From Mycobacterium lepraemurium (lineage in GTDB: Bacteria; Actinomycetota; Actinomycetes; Mycobacteriales; Mycobacteriaceae): a stretch of 64,000 nt of DNA. Each line of letters begins with the position of its first letter. Within the stretch, counting starts at the first letter, position 1. This document shows, piece after piece, positions 53,102 through 62,816 of the stretch. The stretch is from positions 2,604,001 to 2,668,000 of the forward strand of contig CP021238.1 of assembly GCA_002291465.1 (NCBI GenBank), written 5' to 3'. Both the position numbers and the translations under genes were made by a program. The notes beneath the pieces were generated by a model. That model did not search any database and was not told the DNA's origin. It saw only the letters and a list, made by a program, of their open reading frames with translations.

Positions 53102-53900
53102 TTATCCGGACCGGTTTCGGGGCACCACCTTCGGCCAGGACCGCACCACCTCCGCCCGGGTCGCGCGGTCCTCGCCCTCGGGCTTCTTGCCCCCACCGCC
53201 ATCGCCGCGACGAACCGCGCGGTGCCCGGGCCCGCCGAGGCTACCCCCAGGGCGCCACCGGCCAGCGGCTGCAGGTCGGCCAACGGGTTGGCGGCGGCAT
53301 GCGGGGTCTCGACGGGCATCTTGGCGGTGTTCACCAACGCCGGCGCGGGTGTCGCCGCCGGCGCCGCCGCCCAGGCCGGCGGGGGCACGGTGAACGCCGG
53401 CAGGGCCTGCGCCGCCGATTGCGCTCCGGCGTGATACCCGAGCATGGCGGCCACGTCCCGCAACCACATCTCGACGTACTCGAGCTCGGTCTGCGCGATC
53501 GCCGCCGTGTTCTGGCCGAAGAAATTCGTCGCGATCAACACCAGCAGCCTGGCCCGATTGGCCAGCACCGCCGGCAGCGGGACCATCGCCACCAACGCCC
53601 CCTCGAAGGCCAGCGCCGCCAGCCGGGCCTACAACGCGGCCACTTCCGCCTGGGCCGCCGCGATGATCAGCCACTGCACATAGGGCGCGGCGGCCGCGGT
53701 CATGGCCACCGACGACGGCCCCATCCACGGACCCGCGGCCAAATCCGTGACCACGGTTTGGAATGACGACGCCGAGACGACAATTCGGCGGCCAGCCCGT
53801 CCCAGGCCGACGCCGCCTCGAATAGGGGTCCGGAGCCCGCGCCTCCCGCAATCAAGGCCGAGTTGATCTCGGGAGGGAAGAACACAAACGCGGGAATCAT
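53102..53900 (-). pseudogene. PPE family protein, broken
   Basis: It begins [20 protein letters not shown] (the PPE motif is FPPEINS). The frame shifts near 53770; the next piece [20 protein letters not shown] is in a second frame. It meets a TAG at 53631-53629 after AAAQAEVAAL, where Gln is expected. It continues AALAFEGALVAMVPLPAVLA and NFFGQNTAAIAQTELEYVEM (the NFFGxNT block typical of PPE). A last frameshift near 53200 leads to the terminal PEGEDRATRAEVVRSWPKVV. Multiple lesions make it non-functional. PPE proteins are exported by type VII secretion. Confidence 0.88.
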
Positions 53901-54084
53901 TCGCAACCCCAACCGGCCGAGTTAACGGCTCCTGCAACAGACGGCCCGACATCCGCCCATGGCGACTAGTTATCGACTTATGCCCCAGAGCAGATCCTAA
54001 GGCACCCTTAGCGTCGGAAGCCGGAATGTACGCAAAACCTTATTTCCCGAATCCGGTCCTGCGGAGGCGACGGCGACGACGGCG

Positions 54085-55476
54085 CTAGCAGCCCTGGAGC
54101 CGCGCCGACAGGTAGTCGGCCACGGCATCCATGCCGATCCGCTCCTGGGACATGTCGTCGCGCCGGCGCACCGTCACGGCGTTGTCCTCCAGCGAGTCGA
54201 AATCCACCGTCACGCAAAACGGTGTGCCGATCTCGTCCTGGCGTCGATACCGCCGGCCGATGGCGCCCGCGTCGTCGAATTCGATATTCCAGAACCGGCG
54301 CAGCTCGGCCGCCAGATCGCGGGCCTTGGGACTCAGGTCGGCGTGCCGCGACAGCGGAAGCACCGCCGCCTTGACCGGAGCCAGCCGCGGATCCAGCCGC
54401 AACACGGTGCGCTTTTCCATCTTGCCCTTGGCATTCGGCGCCTCGTCCTCGACGTAGGCGTCGATCAGAAAGGCCATGAACGACCGGGTCAGGCCGGCCG
54501 CCGGCTCGATCACGTACGGTATGTAGCGGGAGTCGGTGGCCTGGTCGTAGAAGGACAGGTCGACCCCGGAATGCTTTGAGTGCGTGGACAAGTCGAAGTC
54601 CGTGCGGTTGGCGACCCCCTCCAGCTCGCCCCACGGGTTACCGGCGAAGCCGAACTTGTACTCGATGTCGACGGTGCGGTCGGAGTAATGCGACAGCTTG
54701 TCGGCGGGATGCTCGAACAGCCGCAGGTTCTGCGGATCGATACCCAATTCGACATACCATTGCAGCCGGGTGTCGATCCAATACTGATGCCATTCCTTGG
54801 CGGTCGAGGGCTCGACGAAGAACTCCATTTCCATTTGCTCGAACTCGCGGGTGCGGAAAATGAAGTTGCCCGGGGTGATCTCGTTGCGAAAGCTCTTGCC
54901 GATCTGGCCGATACCGAACGGCGGCTTCTTGCGTGCGGTCGTCACCACGTTGGCGAAGTTGACGAAAATGCCCTGCGCGGTCTCCGGGCGCAGATAGTGC
55001 AGGCCTTCCTCGGTCTCGATAGGTCCGAGGTAGGTCTTGAGCATCATGTTGAACTCGCGCGGCTCGGTCCACCGGCCGGATTCGCCGGTGTCCGGGTCGC
55101 GGATGTCGGCCAGCCCGTTGGGCGGCGGGTGGCCGTGTTTGGCCTCGTAGGCCTCGATGAGATGGTCGGCGCGGTAGCGCTTGTGGGTGGTCAACGACTC
55201 TACCAGCGGGTCGTGGAAGACCTCGACATGGCCGGAGGCCACCCACACCTCGCGGGGCAGGATGATCGACGAATCCAAGCCGACGACGTCCTCGCGGCCG
55301 GTGACCACTGAGCGCCACCACTGCCGCTTGATGTTCTCCTTGAACTCCACGCCCAGCGGACCGTAGTCCCACGCCGAGCGGGTGCCACCGTAGATCTCCC
55401 CCGAGGGATAGACGAAGCCGCGCCGTTTGGCCAGGTTCACTACGGTGTCGATGACGGACGCCACGAGGCGGTGCAC
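54085..55476 (-). CDS. glyS: Glycyl-tRNA synthetase
   Basis: A 463-residue class II aminoacyl-tRNA synthetase that charges tRNA-Gly. It begins [20 protein letters not shown], using a GTG with a GGAAAGGG site, which gives exactly the M. tuberculosis length. Motif-2 region [37 protein letters not shown] and GIGQIGKSF are intact, as is motif-3 region [19 protein letters not shown]. It diverges from the smtB-furB operon, whose operator lies in the interval. Confidence 0.96.
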   Translation of the reverse strand: MHRLVASVIDTVVNLAKRRGFVYPSGEIYGGTRSAWDYGPLGVEFKENIKRQWWRSVVTGREDVVGLDSSIILPREVWVASGHVEVFHDPLVESLTTHKRYRADHLIEAYEAKHGHPPPNGLADIRDPDTGESGRWTEPREFNMMLKTYLGPIETEEGLHYLRPETAQGIFVNFANVVTTARKKPPFGIGQIGKSFRNEITPGNFIFRTREFEQMEMEFFVEPSTAKEWHQYWIDTRLQWYVELGIDPQNLRLFEHPADKLSHYSDRTVDIEYKFGFAGNPWGELEGVANRTDFDLSTHSKHSGVDLSFYDQATDSRYIPYVIEPAAGLTRSFMAFLIDAYVEDEAPNAKGKMEKRTVLRLDPRLAPVKAAVLPLSRHADLSPKARDLAAELRRFWNIEFDDAGAIGRRYRRQDEIGTPFCVTVDFDSLEDNAVTVRRRDDMSQERIGMDAVADYLSARLQGC

Positions 55477-55565
55477 TCCCTTTCCGGGTTCGGGCGGGCA
55501 CGCGCGGCGATCGGCCGCGGTGCGCAGAGCATCAGTCATGGTAGCGATCGGCCCCGCCACCTTTG

Positions 55566-55585
55566 ACATGCGTCATCATGCATGT
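55566..55585 (+). promoter_or_regulatory. Probable SmtB operator palindrome
   Basis: An inverted repeat ACATGC (55566-55571), N8, GCATGT (55580-55585), extended on both sides by TTG and GAC, lies in the glyS-smtB interval ~80 bp before the smtB ATG. ArsR/SmtB repressors bind such imperfect palindromes, and the M. tuberculosis Rv2358 repressor is known to bind a palindrome upstream of its own gene. The match to that exact site is from memory. Confidence 0.6.
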
Positions 55586-55667
55586 GACAGTGGAAGCCGG
55601 CCGGTCGCGATACTCAACGGCGGATGCTTTCCCACTACCTGGCACTTCTCGAGGTGATGCCGCTCCC

Positions 55668-56099
55668 ATGACGATGTCCCCCTCACCTGCCTCGATGCCG
55701 GCCGCCGCCGACGGCGACATGGGACCGGAGCCGGGCCTGCCCGCCCACGACCACGACGGGCTCGCCGCCGCGGGCCACCCCGGTCCGGCCGACTACCTCA
55801 TCCCGCCGCCGTGGGACATCCTCGACGCCGCCGGCGAGTTGTTGCGGGCGCTGGCGGCGCCGGTGCGGATCGCGATCGTGCTGCAGTTGCGCCAGTCCCA
55901 TCGCTGCGTGCACGAGCTGGTGGACGCGCTCGGGGTGCCCCAGCCGCTGATCAGCCAGCACCTGAAGATCCTCAAGGCGTCCGGTGTGGTCGCCGGGGAG
56001 CGGTCCGGACGCGAGGTGCTCTACCGGCTCGCCGATCATCACCTCGCGCACATCGTGGTCGACGCCGTCGCCCACGCCGGCGAAGAGCCGCGCCCATGA
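55668..56099 (+). CDS. smtB: ArsR/SmtB-family zinc-responsive repressor
   Basis: A 143-residue winged-helix regulator (Rv2358 equivalent). The DNA-binding core is AAGELLRALAAPVRIAIVLQ, RCVHELVDALGVPQPLISQH and LKILKASGVVAGERSGREVL. The metal-site helix with D/H residues follows (LADHHLAHIVVDAVAHA). The N-terminal ~40 residues are disordered and His/Asp-rich (LPAHDHDG). It is translationally coupled to furB by ATGA. It represses the smtB-furB operon until zinc rises. Confidence 0.93.
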   Translation: MTMSPSPASMPAAADGDMGPEPGLPAHDHDGLAAAGHPGPADYLIPPPWDILDAAGELLRALAAPVRIAIVLQLRQSHRCVHELVDALGVPQPLISQHLKILKASGVVAGERSGREVLYRLADHHLAHIVVDAVAHAGEEPRP

Positions 56100-56503
56100 C
56101 GCCGTCCGGCGACGGGGCAGGAGTCAGTGTCCGCTCCACCCGGCAGCGTGCCGCGATCTCCACCCTGCTGGAGACCCTCGACGACTTCCGCTCCACCCAG
56201 GAGCTGCACGACGAGCTGCGCCGCCGTGGCGAGAACATCGGGCTGACCACCGTCTACCGCACGCTGCAGTCGATGGCCGCCGCGGGCCTGATCGACACGC
56301 TGCGCACCGACGCCGGCGAGTCGGTCTACCGCCGATGTTCCGAGCACCATCACCACCACCTAGTGTGCCGCAGTTGCGGGTCCACCATCGAGGTGGGAGA
56401 TCACGAGGTCGAGGAGTGGGCCACCGCGGTGGCCGCCAAGCACGGTTTCTCCGACGTCAGCCACACCATCGAAATCTTCGGTACCTGCTCGGAGTGCCGG
56501 TAA
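56096..56503 (+). CDS. furB: Zinc uptake regulator of the Fur family
   Basis: A 135-residue Zur protein (Rv2359 equivalent). The N-terminal winged helix has RSTRQRAAISTLLETLDDFR and NIGLTTVYRTLQSMA. The C-terminal dimerisation domain has the histidine cluster CSEHHHHHLVCRSCGSTIEV and a second CxxC (GTCSECR) for structural zinc. It represses zinc uptake and ribosomal-paralogue genes when zinc is plentiful. It overlaps smtB by 4 bp. Confidence 0.95.
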   Translation: MTPSGDGAGVSVRSTRQRAAISTLLETLDDFRSTQELHDELRRRGENIGLTTVYRTLQSMAAAGLIDTLRTDAGESVYRRCSEHHHHHLVCRSCGSTIEVGDHEVEEWATAVAAKHGFSDVSHTIEIFGTCSECR

Positions 56504-56510
56504 ACCGCGC

Positions 56511-56566
56511 CGAACGTGAAATTAGTTTCACGTTCGCGGTCGAGCGTGAAACTAGCTTCACGCCCG
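56511..56566. terminator. Two tandem near-identical palindromes between convergent genes
   Basis: Palindrome 1 has an 11-bp arm CGAACGTGAAA (56511-56521), a 4-base loop, and the perfect complementary arm (56526-56536). Palindrome 2 (56541-56566) has arm CGAGCGTGAA with one mismatch. The two share most positions. They start 7 bp after the furB stop and end 17 bp before the Rv2360c-like stop. They could form a bidirectional terminator. No T-run is present. Confidence 0.6.
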
Positions 56567-56582
56567 GCAGGCGGGGAAGGAC

Positions 56583-57011
56583 TCAATCGGTCAGGGTGTG
56601 ACGGATCCGGGCGCCGGTATCGAGCACCAGCAACACCAGGGTGCGCAGCGCGTCGTCGGTCAGGCCGGCGCCGGGAAAGTTGTAGTGCAGCATCACGTCG
56701 GCGATCTTGGCGGTGTTCTTGCCCGAATTGCGCTGCACCGCAGTCTTGTTGACCTTCTCGACCAGGCTCACGCTGCCGAAGTTGACATCCCGGGCCTGCC
56801 TCGCCACGTGGTCGCTGACCTTCTTGGTCAGCGGCAGGTCCCAGGCCAGGATCTGGGTGAGCGACACCAGGTCGAGGTCTTCGGCGATGTTGACCACCCG
56901 CAGCAAGGCGATGGTGCCCTCGTGGTGGACGGTCAGCGCGCCGTCGGACTCCTCCTGCGACGGCAGCACCTCGCGCAGCACCGATGCCAGACGTTCTTGC
57001 AGCGAGGACAT
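56583..57011 (-). CDS. Conserved protein of unknown function (Rv2360c-like)
   Basis: A 142-residue protein starting [20 protein letters not shown]. It is mostly alpha-helical with no clear catalytic motif. It is placed between uppS and furB exactly as Rv2360c in M. tuberculosis. Its ATG overlaps the uppS stop by one base (TAATG), so the two are translationally coupled. I do not recognise a domain. Confidence 0.8.
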   Translation of the reverse strand: MSSLQERLASVLREVLPSQEESDGALTVHHEGTIALLRVVNIAEDLDLVSLTQILAWDLPLTKKVSDHVARQARDVNFGSVSLVEKVNKTAVQRNSGKNTAKIADVMLHYNFPGAGLTDDALRTLVLLVLDTGARIRHTLTD

Positions 57012-57901
57012 TATGCGCTCCCGAATCTGCGGTTGCGGGAAGCGTATTCCTGGCAGGCGGCCCACAAATCGCGGCGGTCGTAGTCGGGCCACAACTTGTC
57101 CTGGAAGATGTATTCGGCGTAGGCGGCCTGCCACAACATGAAGTTGCTGGACCGCTGCTCCCCCGAGGTCCGCAAGAACAGGTCCACATCGGGGATGCCG
57201 GGCCGTTGCAGGTGATGCGCCACGGTGAACTCGGTGATGCGCTCGGGGTTCAACCGGCCGGCGGCGACCAGCCGGGCGATTTCCTTTGTGGCCTCGGCGA
57301 TTTCGGCCCGGCCCCCGTAGTTGACGCAGTAGCTGACGGTGATGACGTCGTTGCGCTTGGTCATCTCCTCGGCGATCGCCAATTCGTTGATCACGCTGCG
57401 CCACAGCCGGGGCCGCGAACCCACCCAGCGGATTTTGACCCCTATCGTGTTCAGGTTCACCCGTCGCATCCGCACCACGTCGCGGTTGAAGCCCATCAAA
57501 AACCGGACCTCTTCGGGGGATCGCTTCCAGTTTTCGGTGGAAAAAGCGTACAGGCTGAGCCACTTGATGCCGATTTCGATTGCGCCGCAGACGATGTCTA
57601 TGACCACCGCCTCACCGGCCTTGTGGCCGTCGGTGCGTGACATACCCCGTTCGGTGGCCCAGCGGCCGTTGCCGTCCATCACGATGGCCACGTGGTTGGG
57701 CAGTCGGTCCGCGGGGATGCGCGGCGCGGCCGCCTTGGAGATGTGCTGCGGCGGCCGGCTCGGCCCGCCGCCGGGCGACGGCGGCAACTCGGGGAAGACC
57801 ACCGGCCACGTCGACTTGTCCGGGAACACCGGGTAGTCGTCGGGCGCCGGGGGCAGCTGCGGGAAGCCGGTCGACTTCGGGGCGCGCTCAGCTCTAACCA
57901 C
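57011..57901 (-). CDS. uppS: Z-decaprenyl diphosphate synthase
   Basis: A 296-residue cis-prenyltransferase (Rv2361c equivalent) that makes decaprenyl diphosphate, the lipid carrier for peptidoglycan, arabinogalactan and other wall polymers. The catalytic Asp76 lies in [50 protein letters not shown], and [20 protein letters not shown] complete the family pattern. Its start overlaps the recO end by 8 bp, so recO-uppS-Rv2360c form an operon. Confidence 0.96.
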   Translation of the reverse strand: MVRAERAPKSTGFPQLPPAPDDYPVFPDKSTWPVVFPELPPSPGGGPSRPPQHISKAAAPRIPADRLPNHVAIVMDGNGRWATERGMSRTDGHKAGEAVVIDIVCGAIEIGIKWLSLYAFSTENWKRSPEEVRFLMGFNRDVVRMRRVNLNTIGVKIRWVGSRPRLWRSVINELAIAEEMTKRNDVITVSYCVNYGGRAEIAEATKEIARLVAAGRLNPERITEFTVAHHLQRPGIPDVDLFLRTSGEQRSSNFMLWQAAYAEYIFQDKLWPDYDRRDLWAACQEYASRNRRFGSA

Positions 57902-58691
57902 AGTCCATATCCTGCCCGATCAGCGTGGCGCGCTGGTCGGCGATGGTGCGGTCGATGTGATAGGTCCGCTCGACGAGCGGCAACGTCTTGAGCTGGCGCT
58001 CCAGATGCCATTGCAGGTGCGCGGCCACCAGGCCGCTGACGTAGTTGCGGTGCGATTGCGGCGTCTGCTCGGCGAACTCCCAGTCGCCGTCGTGCAACGC
58101 CGACATCAGGTCCAGCACGCCGGGAGGCGGTGTCGTCGAACCGGCCGGGCGGCAGTGCGGGCACACGCTGCCGCCGGCGCCGACGTGGAACGCCCGATGC
58201 GGGCCGGGGGTGGCGCAGCGGGCGCACTCGGTCAGCGCCGGCGCCCATCCGGCGATGCCCATCGCGCGCAACAGGTAGGCGTCCAGCAGCAGGTCCCGGG
58301 ACCGGCGGCCGTCGGCCACCGCCCGCAACGCGCTCACCGTGAGCCCGTGCAGGGCCGGGGCGGGGGCGCGCTCCTCACCGGCGAGGCGTTCGGCGGTTTC
58401 CAGCATCGCGCACGCGCAGGTGTAGCGGCCGTAATCGCTGACGATGTCGGTGGCGAACGCGTCGATCGAGACGACCTGGGTGACGATGTCGAGGTTGCGG
58501 CCCGGATGCAACTGCGCGTCGATGTGGGCGAACGGCTCCAGCTGCGCGCCGAATTTGCTGCGGGTGCGGCGTACCCCCTTGGCCACCGCGCGAACCAGCC
58601 CGTGGTCCCGGGTCAACAGGGTGACGATCCGGTCGGCTTCGCCGAGCTTGTGCTGGCGCAGCACAACAGCTCGGTCTCGATACAGCCGCAT
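57894..58691 (-). CDS. recO: DNA repair protein RecO
   Basis: A 265-residue RecO (Rv2362c equivalent), which loads RecA via RecOR. It begins [20 protein letters not shown] with the OB fold; [20 protein letters not shown] follows. The zinc-ribbon cysteines are in [13 protein letters not shown] and [12 protein letters not shown]. The start at 58691 is chosen over upstream in-frame starts because it matches the family N-terminus and gives the same length as M. tuberculosis. Divergent from amiA2. Confidence 0.95.
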   Translation of the reverse strand: MRLYRDRAVVLRQHKLGEADRIVTLLTRDHGLVRAVAKGVRRTRSKFGAQLEPFAHIDAQLHPGRNLDIVTQVVSIDAFATDIVSDYGRYTCACAMLETAERLAGEERAPAPALHGLTVSALRAVADGRRSRDLLLDAYLLRAMGIAGWAPALTECARCATPGPHRAFHVGAGGSVCPHCRPAGSTTPPPGVLDLMSALHDGDWEFAEQTPQSHRNYVSGLVAAHLQWHLERQLKTLPLVERTYHIDRTIADQRATLIGQDMDCG

Positions 58692-58752
58692 CCCAATAGT
58701 TTTGCACCCCGCCGCGACATTGCGGTGATCCGCGCCGTTAGTCTCGTACCCC

Positions 58753-60264
58753 GTGATTGGCGCTTCTGAGTCGGGTCCCGGGGCGCTTCCCGGCTCGGGT
58801 TCCGGATCCGGCAACCGGCGCCTGCCTACCTTGACTGACCTGCTGTATCAGCTGGCCAGCCGGTCGGTGAGTTCCACCACACTGGTGGGTCGCTCGCTGC
58901 ACGCCATCCATGCCAGCCAGCCCACGCTGAACGCCTTCCGGGTGGTGCTCACCGAGTCGGCGCTGGCCGACGCCGCCGAAGCCGATCGGCGCCGCGCGGC
59001 CGGGGACACCGCCCCGCTGCTGGGCATTCCGATCGCCGTCAAAGACGACGTCGACATCGCCGGCGTGCCCACCGCCTTCGGCACCGAGGGGTCGGTGCCG
59101 CCCGCCACGCACGACGCCGAGGTGGTTCGCCGCCTCAAGGCCGCCGGCGCGGTGATCGTCGGCAAAACCAACACCTGTGAACTCGGGCAATGGCCGTTCA
59201 CCAGCGGACCGGGCTTCGGGCACACCCGCAATCCCTGGTCGCGCCGGCACACCCCGGGCGGATCGTCGGGCGGCAGCGCCGCGGCGGTGGCCGCGGGCCT
59301 GGTGACCGCCGCCATCGGGTCCGACGGCGGCGGCAGCATCCGCATCCCGGCGGCGTGGACGCACCTGGTGGGCATCAAGCCGCAGCGCGGCCGCATCTCG
59401 ACCTGGCCGCTGCCGGAGGCGTTCAACGGGATCACGGTCAACGGCGTGCTGGCCCGCACGGTGGCCGACGCGGCGTTGGTGCTCGACGCGGCGTCCAGCA
59501 ACGTCGACGGCGACCGGCACAAACCGCCCCCGATCACCGCCTCCGACTATGTGGGCAAGGCGCCCGGTCCGTTGAACATCGCGCTGTCGACCCGGTTCCC
59601 CTACACGGGGTTCCGACCGAAGCTGCATCCGGAGATCCTGGCCGCGACCCGTGCAGTGGGCAAGCAGCTCGAGCTGCTGGGCCACACCGTGGTGCCGGGC
59701 AACCCGGACTACGGCATGCGGCTGTCGTGGGATTTTCTCGCCCGCTCCACCGCCGGCCTGCGGGACTGGGAGGAGCGGTTGGGCGACGGCGTGGTTCTGG
59801 ACCCTCGCACGGTGGCCAACTTGCGGCTGGGTCATCTGCTGGGACAGGCGATCCTGCGCAGCGCCCGCCGCCACGAGGCCGCTGACCAGCGCCGGGTGGG
59901 CTCGATCTTCGACATCGTCGACGTGGTGCTGGCGCCGACCACCGCGCAACCCCCGCCGCTGGCCCGCGCCTTCGACCGGCTCAGCGGCTTCGGCACCGAC
60001 CGCGCCATGATCGCGGCGTGCCCGCTGACCTTCCCGTGGAACGTGCTGGGCTGGCCGTCGTTCAACGTTCCGGCCGGCTTCACCTCCGACGGCCTGCCGA
60101 TCGGCGTGCAGCTGATGGGTCCGGCCAACAGCGAGGGCATGCTGATCTCGCTGGCCGCCGAGTTGGAGGCGGTGTCCGGGTGGGCGAGCAAACAGCCGCA
60201 GCCCTGGTGGGACCAGAGCGCCGACACTCCCCCCACCCCCGGCCAGCCCGCGCCCACCGGGTGA
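58753..60264 (+). CDS. amiA2: Amidase signature family enzyme
   Basis: A 503-residue amidase (Rv2363, AmiA2 equivalent) with the Ser-cisSer-Lys triad: K97 in PIAVKDDVDIAG, cis-Ser171 in TPGGSSGGSAAAVAAG and nucleophile Ser195 in GSDGGGSIRIPAAW. The C-terminus PSFNVPAGFTSDGLPIGVQL is typical. A GTG start gives VIGASESG, close to the M. tuberculosis start. Its natural substrate is unclear. It is intact. Confidence 0.94.
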   Translation: MIGASESGPGALPGSGSGSGNRRLPTLTDLLYQLASRSVSSTTLVGRSLHAIHASQPTLNAFRVVLTESALADAAEADRRRAAGDTAPLLGIPIAVKDDVDIAGVPTAFGTEGSVPPATHDAEVVRRLKAAGAVIVGKTNTCELGQWPFTSGPGFGHTRNPWSRRHTPGGSSGGSAAAVAAGLVTAAIGSDGGGSIRIPAAWTHLVGIKPQRGRISTWPLPEAFNGITVNGVLARTVADAALVLDAASSNVDGDRHKPPPITASDYVGKAPGPLNIALSTRFPYTGFRPKLHPEILAATRAVGKQLELLGHTVVPGNPDYGMRLSWDFLARSTAGLRDWEERLGDGVVLDPRTVANLRLGHLLGQAILRSARRHEAADQRRVGSIFDIVDVVLAPTTAQPPPLARAFDRLSGFGTDRAMIAACPLTFPWNVLGWPSFNVPAGFTSDGLPIGVQLMGPANSEGMLISLAAELEAVSGWASKQPQPWWDQSADTPPTPGQPAPTG

Positions 60265-60313
60265 CGGCCGGCCGCGGCGAGTCGGCCGTGCACAACCGGG
60301 GTATCCGAGCGCA

Positions 60314-61770
60314 ATGGACCAATCCGACGCACCTTTGCTCAACGCGCTGGCCGACTATCGCGACAAGAACCGGTCCGGGTTCGCGCCGCCCGGGCACCGG
60401 CAGGGCCGCGGCACCGGCGATCGGGTCCTCGCGGTGCTGGGCCGCGAGCCCTTTCTCGACGACGTGCTGGCCAGCGGCGGGCTCGACGACCGTCGCACCA
60501 GCAACGGCTACCTGCAGCGCGCGGAGGACCTGATGGCCGAGGCCGTCGGCGCCGAGATCGCCTGGTTCTCCACCTGCGGCAGCTCCCTGTCGGTGCGCGC
60601 GGCGATGATGGCCTTGGCCGGTGGCCAGGGCAGCCTGCTGGTCGGCCGGGACAGCCACAAGTCGATCGTGGCAGGGCTGATCTTCTCCGGGGTGCAGCCG
60701 CGCTGGATCACTCCCCGCTGGGACGCCGAGCGCCACTTTTCTCATCCGCCCTCGCCGCAGCAGGTCGAAGAGGCCTGGGACAAGCATCCCGATGCCGCCG
60801 GTGCGCTGGTCGTCAGCCCAGCCCGTACGGCACCCGCGCCGACATCGCCGGCAGCGGCGAGGTGTGTCATCGGCGGGGCAAGCCGTTGATCCTCGACGAG
60901 GCGTGGGGGGCGCACCTGCCGTTCCACAAGGACCTGCCGACCTGGGCGATGGATGCCGGCGCCGACGTGTGCGCGGTCAGCGTGCACAAGATGGGCGCCG
61001 GTTTCGAGCAGGGCTCGGTGTTCCACGTCCAGGGCGACCTCATCGACTGGGACCGCCTCTCGGCGTGCGCGGATCTGCTGATGACCACCAGCCCCAACGT
61101 CCTGATCTACGCGGCGATGGATGGCTGGCGCCGGCAGATGGTGCAGCACGGTCACCAATTGCTCGGCGCCGCATTGGATTTGGCGCGGCAGGTGCGCGAC
61201 GAGATCGAGCTCATTCCCGATGTGGAGGTGCTTGACGACGAGCTGCTGGGCGTGCAGGCGTCCCACGACCTGGACCGCATGCAGGTGCTGATCGACGTAT
61301 GCGGCACCGGCACATCGGGTTATCAGGCCGCCGACTGGCTGCGCGAGCACGCGCGCATCGACGTGGGCATGAGCGACCACCGCCGCATCCTGGCCACCTT
61401 GTCCATGGCCGACGACAAAGAGACGCTGGTTCGTCTCACCGATGCGCTGCGGACGTGGCGCACCGCGGCGCAGGACTTCGATCCCGCCCCGCGGATCGCG
61501 CTGCCGCCGCCGGCCGAAATGCAGTTGGAGACGGTCGAATTGCCGCGCGACGCGTTTTTTGGACGGGTGCAGGAGGTGTCGACCAAAACCGCCGCCGGCC
61601 GGATCGCCGCCGAGCAGATCACGCCCTATACCCCGGGCATCCCCGCCGTCGTCCCCAGCGAGCGGCTCAATGATGCTGTGCTGGACTACCTTTGCTCCGG
61701 TGTGGCCGCGGGGATGAACCTGCCCGACGCGGCCGATCCGTCGCTGCAGACCATCCGGGTGCTCGCCTGA
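60314..61770 (+). pseudogene. PLP-dependent Orn/Lys/Arg decarboxylase family protein, one frameshift
   Basis: A ~485-codon fold-type I PLP enzyme starting MDQSDAPLLNALADYRDKNR, with FAPPGHRQG and WFSTCGSSLSVRAAMMALAG. The frame slips near 60818 between GALVVSP and PYGTRADIAG-like sequence. Downstream, LILDEAWGAHLPFH and the PLP lysine motif AVSVHKMGAGFEQGS are intact, as is the C-terminal TPYTPGIPAVVPSERLNDAV. It resembles the Rv2531c group of amino acid decarboxylases. Insertion between amiA2 and era is unlike M. tuberculosis. A single indel could be a read error. Confidence 0.82.
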
Positions 61771-61916
61771 GGCGTCACCCGAGCAACTGGCGCACCTCGC
61801 CGGGCACCTCGTCCACCGGAACGTCGGCCACCAGCGATGCCTGCAGCCCGCCCGATCGGTTCGGGTGCAGTCGCGACCGCGCACCGGCCAGGATTGCGCG
61901 TACCGACCAAATCCCG

Positions 61917-62816
61917 CTAAAAGCCCAGCCTGCCAAGCTGCTTGGGATCGATTTGCCAGTTCTTGGCGACCTTGACGCGCAGGTCGAGATACACCTTGGT
62001 GCCGAGCAGCTTCTCGATCTGGGCGCGCGCGGCGGTGCCGACTTCGCGCAGCCGCGCACCCCCTTTGCCGATGATGATGCCCTTCTGGCTGTCGCGTTCG
62101 ACGTAGAGCAGCGCGTGCACGTCGATCAAATCGTCGCGGTCCTCCCGGGGATTGACTTCGTCGATGGCCACCGCCAGCGAATGCGGCAGCTCGTCGCGAA
62201 CGCCCTCGAGGGCGGCCTCCCGAATGAGCTCGGCCATCAGCACCTCCTCGGGTTCGTCGGTCAGCTCGCCGTCGGGGTAGTAGGCCGGGCCGGGCGGCAG
62301 CGCCGCGGCCAGCACGTCGATCACGATGCCGACCTGCGCCCCGGTCACCGCGGACACCGGAACGATCTCGGCGCCGTCGCCGACCAGCTCGCTGACCGCG
62401 ACCAGCTGCGCGACCACCCGGTCTTTGGGCACCTTGTCGATCTTGGTGACGATGGCGACCAGCGTGGTCTTGGGCGCGGTGGCGCGGATCTGCTCGACGA
62501 TCCAGCGGTCACCCGGGCCGATGGCCTCATCGGCCGGAATGCACAGCCCGATCACGTCGACCTCGGCGTAGGTGTCGCGCACCAGTTCGTTGAGCCGCTT
62601 GCCCAGCAAGGTCCGCGGCCGGTGCAGCCCCGGCGTGTCGACCAGAATGATCTGGAATTCGTCGCGGTGCACGATGCCGCGGATGGTGTGCCGGGTGGTC
62701 TGGGGCCGCATCGAGGTGATCGCGACCTTGATGCCAACCAGCGCGTTGGTCAGCGTGGACTTCCCGGTGTTGGGGCGCCCGACCAAACACACGAAGCCGG
62801 AACGGAATTCAGTCAT
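61917..62816 (-). CDS. era: GTPase Era
   Basis: A 299-residue Era GTPase needed for 30S ribosome maturation. P-loop GRPNTGKS at residues 13-20, the G3 motif VDTPGLH, and G4 TKID are present. The KH domain near the C-terminus has [23 protein letters not shown] 62816 ([14 protein letters not shown]) fits family length. Its start overlaps the CBS-domain gene stop by 8 bp, indicating an operon. Confidence 0.95.
   Translation of the reverse strand: MTEFRSGFVCLVGRPNTGKSTLTNALVGIKVAITSMRPQTTRHTIRGIVHRDEFQIILVDTPGLHRPRTLLGKRLNELVRDTYAEVDVIGLCIPADEAIGPGDRWIVEQIRATAPKTTLVAIVTKIDKVPKDRVVAQLVAVSELVGDGAEIVPVSAVTGAQVGIVIDVLAAALPPGPAYYPDGELTDEPEEVLMAELIREAALEGVRDELPHSLAVAIDEVNPREDRDDLIDVHALLYVERDSQKGIIIGKGGARLREVGTAARAQIEKLLGTKVYLDLRVKVAKNWQIDPKQLGRLGF

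Noticed and set aside
61771..61916. Protein-like minus-strand tail ending EVRQLLG between the decarboxylase and era
   Set aside because: It reads plausibly for ~36 residues but has no start, no recognised family and merges with an antisense frame of era. Insufficient to call a gene.
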